A stretch of 64,000 nucleotides of DNA from Desulfurivibrio sp044068625 (lineage in GTDB: Bacteria > Desulfobacterota > Desulfobulbia > Desulfobulbales > Desulfurivibrionaceae): contig NZ_JBIPKH010000009.1 of NCBI RefSeq assembly GCF_044068625.1, positions 42,923 to 106,922 on the forward strand. The letters run 5' to 3'. Each line of letters begins with the position of its first letter. The stretch's first letter is position 1. The translations under genes were made by a program, and so were the position numbers. This document shows positions 1 to 7,280 of this stretch, piece by piece. The notes under the pieces were generated by a model. The model saw nothing but the letters and a program-made list of their open reading frames with translations, was not told where the DNA came from and made no database searches.

Positions 1-96
1 CAGGACCTTGCTGCCGGGCTCGATCCAGGAGGCGATCACCGAAAGGTCAAAACGCATGGCCGGGGGGGTGTCGGCGGATTTAAAATCTGCTTTCAT
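1..96 (-). CDS. metW: MetW-like methionine biosynthesis protein, N-terminal fragment
   Basis: Only the first 32 codons lie in the window and the gene runs off the left edge. Translation from the ATG at 96-94 gives a short leader followed by MRFDLSVIASWIEPGSKVL. This matches the start of MetW, whose family opens with an M-R-x-D-L-x-x-I-x-x-W-I-x-P-G-x-x-V-L-D-L-G-C-G methyltransferase-like fold. It overlaps the 3' end of metX by 17 bases, and metX-metW is a well-known gene pair in proteobacteria, so they are cotranscribed. An internal ATG at 57-55 gives the usual family N-terminus and may be the real start. MetW is thought to support MetX activity in homoserine acylation. The assignment rests on 32 residues plus context. 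Confidence 0.8.
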   Translation of the reverse strand, partial: MKADFKSADTPPAMRFDLSVIASWIEPGSKVL

Positions 97-1255
97 CGCG
101 GGTTCGTTCCAGGAAATTACCGATCAGGCTGCTTAACCGTTTGTTGGGAATCAAGAAGGCGTCATGGCCGCAATCGGCTTTGATTTCACAAAAACTGACG
201 TTGAGGCCGTTTTTCTTCAGGGCCCGCACCAACTCCTTGGACTGGTAGGTGGGGTAGAGCCAGTCCGAGGTGAAGGAGACCACCAGGAAACGGGAACGGG
301 CCGCGGCGAAGGCTTCCACCGCCGAGCCGGCTCCGCCCCGCCGTTCCAGATCAAAGTAATCGGCCGCCTTGGTTACGTAAAGAAAGGAGTTGGCGTCGAA
401 GCGGGCCACAAACTTGCTGCCCTGATGGCGCAGGTAGCTCTCCACCTCGAAATCGATATCGAACTGGAAGGAGAAGGCATCCTTCTCCTGGAGGCGGCGA
501 CCGAACTTGCGCCGCATCGCCTCGTCGGAAAGATAGGTGACATGGCCGATCATCCGGGCCACCGCCAGACCGGTATCGGGCTTGGGGCCGCCGTAGTAGT
601 GGCCTTTGTTCCAGTTGGGGTCGGTCATGATCGCCTGGCGGGCGATCTCGTTGAAGGCGATGGCCAGGGCCGAATGGCGCATGGTGGTGGCCAGGGCGAT
701 CACCCCGGCCACCCGGTCGGGATAGCGCAGGCTCCACTCCAGGGCCTGCATCCCCCCTAAAGAGCCGCCCACCACCGCCAGCAGCTTCTCCACCCCCAGG
801 TGATCCAGCAGTTTGCGCTGAACCGTGACCATATCCCCCACCGTGACCACCGGAAAATCCAGGCCGTAGGGCTTGCCGCTGGCGGGGTTGGTGGCGCAGG
901 GGCCGGTGGTGCCGCCGCAACTGCCCAGGATGCTGGCGCAGATTACAAAATAGCGGTCGGTATCGATCCCCTTGCCCGGCCCCACCATATTCTCCCACCA
1001 GCCGGGCTTGGCGTCGGCCTTGCTGTAGTAGCCGGCCACATGGCAGTCGCCGGAGAGGGCGTGGAGCACCAGTACCGCGTTGTCCTTGGCGGGGGAGAGT
1101 TGGCCATAGGTTTCATAGGCCACCGTAACCGGGCCGATTTCGGCGCCGCTCTCCAGCACCAGGGCCTGGTTGGTCCCGCCGCCGAAGGTATAAAATTTCT
1201 TCTCCACGATGCCCACGGAAACATCATCGGCATCACGGGCGCTGTATTCACTCAT
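80..1255 (-). CDS. metX: homoserine O-acetyltransferase (or succinyltransferase) MetX
   Basis: A 391-residue alpha/beta-hydrolase-fold acyltransferase of the MetX family. It activates homoserine for methionine synthesis by transferring an acyl group from acyl-CoA. The nucleophile elbow GGSLGGMQ places the catalytic serine at about residue 165. The acid and base of the triad are Asp331 (in FTSDWLYP) and His364 (in CGHDAFL). The conserved block around residues 108-120 (SILGSCGGTTGP) is also typical. Full family length. It overlaps metW downstream, and the upstream XRE gene ends 26 bases before its start, so the three probably form one transcript. Acetyl versus succinyl specificity cannot be decided by eye. 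Confidence 0.95.
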   Translation of the reverse strand: MSEYSARDADDVSVGIVEKKFYTFGGGTNQALVLESGAEIGPVTVAYETYGQLSPAKDNAVLVLHALSGDCHVAGYYSKADAKPGWWENMVGPGKGIDTDRYFVICASILGSCGGTTGPCATNPASGKPYGLDFPVVTVGDMVTVQRKLLDHLGVEKLLAVVGGSLGGMQALEWSLRYPDRVAGVIALATTMRHSALAIAFNEIARQAIMTDPNWNKGHYYGGPKPDTGLAVARMIGHVTYLSDEAMRRKFGRRLQEKDAFSFQFDIDFEVESYLRHQGSKFVARFDANSFLYVTKAADYFDLERRGGAGSAVEAFAAARSRFLVVSFTSDWLYPTYQSKELVRALKKNGLNVSFCEIKADCGHDAFLIPNKRLSSLIGNFLERTRDESRF

Positions 1256-1281
1256 CGCGGGTCGTTTCCGGAAAGTCTTGC

Positions 1282-1659
1282 TTAGAGCAGCGGCGCCATC
1301 ACTTCACATTGCTTGCAGACCACCATCTTCTCCTTCCAGTTCTTGCGGGCGTTGCACTCGCAGATGGTGCCGTTGATAAACCAGCACATCTTGCCGGCCC
1401 GAAACTCCCAGGCCGGGCAGTTACGCTTGCGGGAAGGGGGGCATTTCTTGATGGTCCAGCAGGCCTTGGGCGGCTTCTCGTGCAGTTCCCGCTGGCGGGA
1501 AACCAGAAAATACATCTGGCGCTCCACGTGGGGCGGGATGGAGCGCCAACCCTGCTCGTAGCTGTGGATCGCCTTGATGGAGGTTCCCAGCAGTTCGGCG
1601 ATCTCCTTCTGGGTTTTTTGCAGTTTTTTCCTGATTTTGAAAAAATCGCTGCTCTCCAT
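1282..1659 (-). CDS. XRE-type helix-turn-helix protein with cysteine-rich C-terminus
   Basis: A 125-residue protein. The first ~55 residues form a Cro/C1-type helix-turn-helix (KTQKEIAELLGTSIKAIHSY is the recognition region). The C-terminal half carries eight cysteines at 67, 73, 81, 92, 100, 102, 115 and 118, with two CPxW/CWF-like turns, as expected for a zinc or iron-sulfur site. I believe such proteins occur as conserved hypotheticals in deltaproteobacteria but I know no characterised member. The start is preceded by GAGGTGA. It sits 26 bases upstream of metX, so it may regulate the met genes or simply be cotranscribed. A redox- or metal-sensing repressor is an inference from the cysteines. 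Confidence 0.7.
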   Translation of the reverse strand: MESSDFFKIRKKLQKTQKEIAELLGTSIKAIHSYEQGWRSIPPHVERQMYFLVSRQRELHEKPPKACWTIKKCPPSRKRNCPAWEFRAGKMCWFINGTICECNARKNWKEKMVVCKQCEVMAPLL

Positions 1660-1848
1660 GATTCACCTCATGATCAATGGCTGGGGTTGTGGTCGGATTT
1701 ATCGCTTGCCGTCCGTTTTTATTCATTGTGGGCTGCCGTCGGACCGCCGTGACATGGTGGTAGCTCGAATTTCGACCAGCGGCGGCCCTACTATACCACT
1801 TATGGGACAAGAAAGAAGCAATATTCGGTCAGCCGACCATGGGGGAAG
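1660..1848. other. intergenic region, no gene seen
   Basis: A 189-base gap between the XRE gene start and the end of yifB, both on the minus strand. It should contain the promoter of the XRE-metX-metW transcript. A TATAGT hexamer on the minus strand (1799-1794) could be a -10 element, but I find no convincing -35 at the right distance. No open reading frame with recognisable content. Confidence 0.4.
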
Positions 1849-3387
1849 CTATTTTTTGATCTCCAGGCGGCGGTACTGGACCGCTTCCGCCACGTGGGCG
1901 GTGGTCAGGTCGGCGCTGGCGGCCAGATCGGCGATGGTGCGGGCGATCTTCAGGATTCGGTGATAGGCCCGGGCGGAAAGGCCGAAGCGGCGCACCGCCT
2001 CCTCCAGCAGCCGGTGGGCGGCCGAATCCACCCGGCAGTGGCGCTCCAGGTCGCGGGGGTTCATCCGGCTGTTGTGGAAGGTGGTTTTGCGGCGGGGAAA
2101 ACGGCGGCGCTGAATGGCGTGGGCCGCCGCCACCCGCCGGCGGATGGTGGCCGATGACTCCCCGGGGGTGTGGTCGGTCATCTCCTGGAACTTGACCGGG
2201 GTAACCTCCAGATAGAGATCGATGCGATCCAGCAGCGGCCCGGAAAGGCGGTGGCGGTAGCGCTGGATCTGGGCCGGGGTACAGTGGCACTCATGCTGCT
2301 CGTTGCCGGGGTAGTGGCCGCAGGGGCAAGGGTTGAGGGCCGCCACCAGCATGAAGTCAGCCGGGAAAATCAGGCTCTGCCGGGAGCGGGCGATGGTGAC
2401 CCGGCCATCCTCCAGGGGCTGGCGCAGGCTCTCCAGCACATTCTTGCGGAACTCCGGCAACTCATCCAGAAACAGCACCCCCTTGTGGGCCAGGGAGACC
2501 TGGCCTGGCCGGGGCCATTGGCCGCCGCCGCCGATCAGGCCGGCGTCGGAGATGGTATGATGGGGAGCTTGAAAGGGGCGCCGGCGCAGGAGTCCGAAGC
2601 CCGGGGGCAGTTCCCCGGCCACGCTGTAGATCCGGGTGGTTTCCAGGGCCTCCTCGAAGGAGAGTTCGGGCATGATGGTGGGCAGTCGGCGGGCCAGCAT
2701 GGTCTTGCCGGTTCCGGGAGGGCCCTGCAGCAGGATATTGTGCTGGCCGGCGGCGGCGATCTCCAGGGCCCGTTTAACATATTCCTGGCCCCGGACCTCG
2801 GCGAAATCCACCTCATAATCAGGCTGCTCCGTCCCCGGGGCGTCCGGTTCAGGCGGGGTGGGCAGTTCAGGCTCGCGCAGGCCCCGCAGAATATCCACCG
2901 CCTCCCCCAGGGAGGAGACCGCCGCCAGTTTGACCCCGGCAACCATCATCGCTTCCGCGGCGTTGGCCCGGGGGACCATCACCGTTGCCACCCCGGCCTG
3001 GCGGGCGGCCAGCACCATGGGCAGCACCCCCGGGGTGGGGCGCAGGGTGCCATCCAGGGAGAGTTCGCCGATCAGGCACCAGGGGGCGATTTGGCTTGGG
3101 GAGATCAGTTCGGCGGCGGCGAGAATTCCCACCGCGATGGGAAGATCATAGCCGGTTCCCGCCTTTTTCAGGTCGGCTGGAGCCAGGTTAATGGTGATTC
3201 GCCGGTTGGGAAACTCGTAGCCGCTGTTGCGGATCGCCGCCCGGACCCGCTCCTTGCTCTCCCGGACCGCTCCTTCGGCCAGGCCGACGGTGGTGAAAAC
3301 CGGCAACCCCCGGGCGATATCCACCTCCACATCCACCAGCAGCCCTTCCACCCCCACCACCGCCCCGCTTTTCACCCTGGCCAGCAT
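1849..3387 (-). CDS. yifB: YifB/ComM family Mg-chelatase-like AAA+ ATPase
   Basis: A 512-residue protein of the YifB/ComM family, whose ComM member is a branch-migration helicase that helps integrate foreign DNA during transformation. Residues 1-165 form the N-terminal ChlI-like domain, seen in ITINLAPADLKKAG and the GELSLDG segment. The AAA+ module has Walker A QGPPGTGKT at 221-229, Walker B GVLFLDELPEF near 300 and NPCPCG near 350. The C-terminal Mg-chelatase domain ends with the helical part typical of the family. Length matches the usual ~505-515 residues. No competence genes are visible nearby, so the role here is inferred from the family alone. Confidence 0.93.
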   Translation of the reverse strand: MLARVKSGAVVGVEGLLVDVEVDIARGLPVFTTVGLAEGAVRESKERVRAAIRNSGYEFPNRRITINLAPADLKKAGTGYDLPIAVGILAAAELISPSQIAPWCLIGELSLDGTLRPTPGVLPMVLAARQAGVATVMVPRANAAEAMMVAGVKLAAVSSLGEAVDILRGLREPELPTPPEPDAPGTEQPDYEVDFAEVRGQEYVKRALEIAAAGQHNILLQGPPGTGKTMLARRLPTIMPELSFEEALETTRIYSVAGELPPGFGLLRRRPFQAPHHTISDAGLIGGGGQWPRPGQVSLAHKGVLFLDELPEFRKNVLESLRQPLEDGRVTIARSRQSLIFPADFMLVAALNPCPCGHYPGNEQHECHCTPAQIQRYRHRLSGPLLDRIDLYLEVTPVKFQEMTDHTPGESSATIRRRVAAAHAIQRRRFPRRKTTFHNSRMNPRDLERHCRVDSAAHRLLEEAVRRFGLSARAYHRILKIARTIADLAASADLTTAHVAEAVQYRRLEIKK

Positions 3388-3412
3388 CTGTTCCTCTCTT
3401 CGATTGAATATC

Positions 3413-3569
3413 GTCAGCGATCACCGGGCTGTCGCCGTCGGGGTTTCGCTCATTCTCGGCGGGCATCCTGCCCGCCTGCGAGGCGCCTGCGGCCTCCTGG
3501 GCGTCCATGCCCCCGGCCGCAGGCGAAACCCGCTGCAACCCCGACGGCGACAGCCCGGTGATCGCTGAC
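3413..3569. repeat. 157-base nested palindrome with 33-base perfect arms
   Basis: The outer arms 3413-3445 and 3537-3569 are perfect reverse complements over 33 bases. A second nested pair (GGGTTTCGC at 3442-3450 and GCGAAACCC at 3523-3531) continues the complementarity in shifted register. Inside are two independent hairpins: GGCGGGC/GCCCGCC with a five-base loop at 3458-3476, and GCCTGCGGCC (3485-3494) pairing with GGCCGCAGGC (3515-3524). The loop of the latter itself contains a GGGC/GCCC hairpin. The element fills the gap between the exporter permease and yifB, both on the minus strand. It could be a MITE/REPIN-like repeat or a very strong RNA structure. There is no long T-run, so it is not a classical terminator. 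I did not notice a second copy in the window. Confidence 0.9.
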
Positions 3570-3575
3570 CAATGG

Positions 3576-5234
3576 TCAGGAGAGGGTATCCAGTGCCTTG
3601 ACCCCTTTCAAGAAAAAAAAGAGGGCGACGGCAAAAGCCAGTAAGGCGGCGACCACCAAACCGGCCACGGGCAGCAGCAGATCGCCGCCGTTCAGCACTC
3701 CGTGGTGCAGCCAGCGCCGGACCACTCGCCAGGCCGGCCAGGCCGCCCCGAAGATCAGTGTCACCTCAAAGGTTAGGGCGGTGAGCAGGAAAAGCACCGC
3801 TCCCCAGCCCCCCAGGGTGGCGGCCCGGTTTTCCGCCTTGAAATCGGCATAGATCGCCCCGAAACCCACCGCCATGGCCAGCACCGCCCAGGTCAGGGGC
3901 AGGATCAGGGCCACCGAGATCCACCAGATCGGTCCGGCCACCCCCAGCAGATGGTTGGAGAGCAGAATCAAGAGCAGGGCCAGCAGGGTGAAGGGGGCCA
4001 GGTAGAAGAGAAATTTGCGCAGCAGGTAGTTCCGCATGCTTAAAGGGGAGCTTTGCAGCAGGACGATCGCCCCGCCCTCGGCGCTGATCGAAGGGTAGAC
4101 GAAGCGGGCCGCCAGGGAGGCGCAGACAAACCCGGTGAGGCCGATATTGAGAAAGGCGATCAGGTTGGCCAGGTACTCCTCTCGAATAAAGGCCCGATCC
4201 AGGGGCAGAATCTTGAAGTTGTAGAGATAGACGATGATCAGGGCCCCCACCATGAAGAGCTGGGCCCATTCGGTGGAGTCGCGTAGAAAGGTTTTGGCCT
4301 CCTTGTGGAACAGGGAGTACCAGGGGCGGGGGCGATAGTCGGCGGCGGTCGCTCCGAAACGGCTGCCGCCGCCGAAGGACTCATAGGCCTTGCTGTAGCC
4401 CCGGAAAAACCAGCGGCTCATGGCCCCCTCCCCGAGAATAAACAGGGCGATGGGGGTGACGACCAGCAGGGCCAGCAGCAGCAGGTCCAGCTCCCGGTCC
4501 AGCAGGTAGAGCGAAAGCAGGTTGGCGGCCCAGGCCGCCGGGATGTAGGGGGCCGCCGGGGTGGCAACGGCGGAGAGGTACTCGACGAAGTGGCCGTAGT
4601 TGTCCGGGTTGACCAGCTCCTCGGGGCGCAGCAGCCGGAACATCAGGTAGATCAGGACCCCGAAGCAGATCGAAAGGTAGAGGATGATATCCTTGGTCCG
4701 GCGGGCCGGGAAGAGGTTGACCAGAATAATGGTGGCCAGCAGGCCGGTGCCGGTGGCGGCCAGGATCACCCCCAGCAGGCTCACCGGCAGCAGCGGCCAG
4801 TACCAGGGGCCGGCCCCGAAGACCCGGCCGTAGGCCAGCAGCACCGGCAGCATGAAGAGAAAGAGCATCCAGCCGGTGTAAAGGGAGGTGGAGAGGTAGC
4901 GCAGGGCGAAGAGGCGGGCGGGATGCTGGGGGGCGGCAAAGAGGATCTCGTTGTCCTTGGAGAGAAAAATGGTGGAGACCGCCGCCACCATGCAGGAGAA
5001 GATCACCATGGCGAAGAGGATGATCCAGGTCATCTCAAAAATCTTGAGGCTGAGGATGATCCCCAGCTCGCTCTGCTCCTGAAAATAGCCCACCACCCTT
5101 AGCGAGATCAGGTGGATGACCACCGCCACCCCCAGGCTGAAAAGGATGATCCCCAGGCCGCGCGGGCTTACGCGGCCGCCGGGCAGGAAGCGGTTGCGGG
5201 TGGCCAGGAGCAAGGGGGTGAGCAGGTGGCGCAT
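3576..5234 (-). CDS. ABC-2 type exporter membrane subunit (predicted)
   Basis: A 552-residue, strongly hydrophobic protein with roughly twelve predicted membrane segments and few charged loops. A cytosolic-looking loop near 290-310 (RPWYSLFHKEAKTFLRDSTEW) resembles the K-E motif loops of large bacterial ABC-2 export permeases. No signal peptide is needed. The matching ATPase lies upstream at 6464-7270, separated by a REC-PAS gene, so the two are probably partners in one transcript. The substrate is unknown. The ABC-2 class of exporters includes drug, polysaccharide, sodium and lipid exporters, and nothing in the sequence picks between them. Confidence 0.75.
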   Translation of the reverse strand: MRHLLTPLLLATRNRFLPGGRVSPRGLGIILFSLGVAVVIHLISLRVVGYFQEQSELGIILSLKIFEMTWIILFAMVIFSCMVAAVSTIFLSKDNEILFAAPQHPARLFALRYLSTSLYTGWMLFLFMLPVLLAYGRVFGAGPWYWPLLPVSLLGVILAATGTGLLATIILVNLFPARRTKDIILYLSICFGVLIYLMFRLLRPEELVNPDNYGHFVEYLSAVATPAAPYIPAAWAANLLSLYLLDRELDLLLLALLVVTPIALFILGEGAMSRWFFRGYSKAYESFGGGSRFGATAADYRPRPWYSLFHKEAKTFLRDSTEWAQLFMVGALIIVYLYNFKILPLDRAFIREEYLANLIAFLNIGLTGFVCASLAARFVYPSISAEGGAIVLLQSSPLSMRNYLLRKFLFYLAPFTLLALLLILLSNHLLGVAGPIWWISVALILPLTWAVLAMAVGFGAIYADFKAENRAATLGGWGAVLFLLTALTFEVTLIFGAAWPAWRVVRRWLHHGVLNGGDLLLPVAGLVVAALLAFAVALFFFLKGVKALDTLS

Positions 5235-5284
5235 GATGATCGGCAGAGTCCTGGTTTAGGTATCGGGCGGCAGCCAGGCCCCTT

Positions 5285-6415
5285 TTAGTGGAGCAGCAGG
5301 ATCAGCTCGCCCGAGGGCATAAGAGCGCAGCGGCAGCGGTCGCCGCCGATGGCGAGATCCTCGGCTTGCCCTCCCTGCTGGACCTGCTGGAGCAGGTTGG
5401 TGAGCGCCTGGTCAGCGTGGGGCCACAGTTGCCGGGGGGTGCGGCCGATCAGCTGGTCCGGAGCCAGGTTAAACTGATCGGCGGCGGCCCGGTTGGCGGC
5501 GATCACCGTGAAATTGTCGGGGCCGCTCTTCTCCAGCAACAGGGCCCCGCCGGGCATTTCGTTAAACAGGGCCTGCCAGCGTTGATTGCCGGCGGCGATG
5601 GTACGGGCGGCGATAATTTTGGCGCTCTGGTCCTGGATCATCACCACGATCACCCTTTGCTTGCCCACTTCCAGGGGCAGGCATTTCAGGGTGACGAAAT
5701 AGCCGTTGAGGTTCAAGGGTGGATCGTTGTCGATCCGGTGGGGCTCTTTATCCGCGCTCCGGTCGAGCAGCTGCAGGCCATGGCGGACGGCGGCCCGGTC
5801 GCTTTCGGCAAAGAGGGCGGTGAAATCCCGGGTCAGCAGCAGCTCCTCCGCCACCCCGGCCAGCAGGATGGCGGCTCGGTTGGCGTAGATTATCCGGTGT
5901 TCCCGATCCAGGCCCAGCACCCCCTCGTCCAGATCCTCGACAATGTCGGCGTAATAGTTGCGCGAGTTGAGCAGCTCGCTGGTGATTTCCCCGCTGTGAT
6001 CCTGGTTAAGCCCCAGGGTGAGGTCCACCTCGTAGAGGCTGTCGCTCTTGCGCTGGCCGGCCCGCTCCAGAATCTCCCGCAGGCGCTCCTTGATGGCGGA
6101 TGTTTTACCCTTGGCGATGCAGGCATCGGCCTCGCAGACGCCGGAATCCTCCCCGGCCTCCTCGGCGGCGATGATGATGGTGAAGCATTGCCGGAGGCGG
6201 GGGAGGTCGCGGATGATTCGACAGAGTTTGTCGCCGCCGATATTGGGGGTCAGCAGGTCGGTGATCACCACGTCCGGGGTGAACTGATCCAGCAGGTGCA
6301 GGGCCGAGAGGCCGTCGGCGGCGGTGCTGGTTTCATACCCCAACTCATCCAGAAAGGAGGTCAGGGCCAGCAAGTTCATCGGATTGTTGTCCACCAGCAG
6401 AATTTTCATGGCCAC
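5285..6415 (-). CDS. response regulator receiver protein with two PAS-like domains, no output domain
   Basis: 376 residues. Residues 4-120 form a receiver domain with phospho-acceptor Asp53 (VVITDLL), but the usual acidic pair is Asp9-Asn10 rather than Asp-Asp. After a linker come two PAS-like domains, ~150-265 (GVLGLDREHRIIYANRAAI) and ~275-376 (the second begins WQALFNEMPGGALLLEKSG). No histidine kinase, GGDEF, EAL or DNA-binding module follows, so it can only act through protein contacts or as part of a phosphorelay. It sits between the ATPase and permease genes of an ABC exporter, an unusual place for a signalling protein. ATG at 6409 is an alternative start two codons in. Confidence 0.8.
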   Translation of the reverse strand: MAMKILLVDNNPMNLLALTSFLDELGYETSTAADGLSALHLLDQFTPDVVITDLLTPNIGGDKLCRIIRDLPRLRQCFTIIIAAEEAGEDSGVCEADACIAKGKTSAIKERLREILERAGQRKSDSLYEVDLTLGLNQDHSGEITSELLNSRNYYADIVEDLDEGVLGLDREHRIIYANRAAILLAGVAEELLLTRDFTALFAESDRAAVRHGLQLLDRSADKEPHRIDNDPPLNLNGYFVTLKCLPLEVGKQRVIVVMIQDQSAKIIAARTIAAGNQRWQALFNEMPGGALLLEKSGPDNFTVIAANRAAADQFNLAPDQLIGRTPRQLWPHADQALTNLLQQVQQGGQAEDLAIGGDRCRCALMPSGELILLLH

Positions 6416-6463
6416 GCGCCCCCGTTGTCGATTGTCGCATTATGGACCACCGGGGCGGGCTTG

Positions 6464-7270
6464 TCAATCGGCGGGGGCGGAGCGCAGGGCCTCGATCACC
6501 GCCTGGAGTTCATGGGAGCCGGTCAACTCCAGGAAAATATCCTCCAGATCACCGTCCCGGCCGCCGGCCCGGGCCCGCAGTTCGGCCATGTCCCCCAGGG
6601 CGTGGAGCCGGCCGCCGACGATGATCCCGATCCGGTGGCAGAGCTCTTCCGCCACCTCCAGGGAGTGGGTGGAGAGAAAGATGGTCCGGCCCGCCGCCGC
6701 GTGCTGTTTGAACAGCTCCTTGACCAGCCGGGCGCTTTTGGGGTCCAGGCCCACCATGGGTTCATCGACCACGATCAGGGGCGGGGTCAGCATGAAGGCG
6801 GCGGTGATGATCAGCTTTTGCCGCATGCCGTGGGAGTAGCTTTCGATCAGGTGGTCCTGCCAGTCGTTCAGATCGAAAAGACCCAGCAGGCGGGGTACGG
6901 TGCCCAGAAAGTCGGCGGCGGGCAGGTGGTAGAGACCGGCCATGAACTGCAGGAACTCCTGGCCGGTCAGTTTCTCGTAGAGAAAGGGGCGATCGGGGAT
7001 ATAGCCGGTATCCTGCTTGCAAAGGGTGGGGAAAACGGCCAGATCGTGGCCGTTGATGATGATCGAACCGCTGTCGGGCTTGAGCAGGCCGGCCAGCATC
7101 CGGATGGTGGTGGTCTTGCCGGCTCCGTTGGGACCTAAAAAGCCGAAAATCTCCCCCCGGCCCACGGTGAGGGAGAGATCGGCCACCGCCTGGTGGTCGC
7201 CGAACCGTTTGTTGAGGCCGGCAACCTGGAGAATGGGGGCGGGTTGCGGTCGCGAGTGCTGGTCGTTCAT
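6464..7270 (-). CDS. ABC transporter ATP-binding protein (CcmA/ABC-2 type)
   Basis: 268 residues from the ATG at 7270-7268; a longer upstream frame exists but overlaps the preceding gene and carries no homology. Walker A is GPNGAGKTT at 46-54 and Walker B LIVVDEP at 165-171, followed by the D-loop GLDP and an H-loop histidine in FLSTHS. The ABC signature reads YSHGM rather than LSGGQ, a variant found in many ABC-2 ATPases. The C-terminal extension after ~230 is typical of this subfamily. It begins 10 bases after the moeA/PBP gene, so it is cotranscribed with the molybdenum cofactor genes, and it likely energises the permease at 3576-5234. Confidence 0.9.
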   Translation of the reverse strand: MNDQHSRPQPAPILQVAGLNKRFGDHQAVADLSLTVGRGEIFGFLGPNGAGKTTTIRMLAGLLKPDSGSIIINGHDLAVFPTLCKQDTGYIPDRPFLYEKLTGQEFLQFMAGLYHLPAADFLGTVPRLLGLFDLNDWQDHLIESYSHGMRQKLIITAAFMLTPPLIVVDEPMVGLDPKSARLVKELFKQHAAAGRTIFLSTHSLEVAEELCHRIGIIVGGRLHALGDMAELRARAGGRDGDLEDIFLELTGSHELQAVIEALRSAPAD

Positions 7271-7280
7271 GGCGGTCGGC

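Noticed and set aside
2170..3561. long plus-strand open frame opposite yifB
   Set aside because: Gly/Gln/His/Arg-rich translation typical of antisense frames in high-GC genes; no motif, and yifB is certain.
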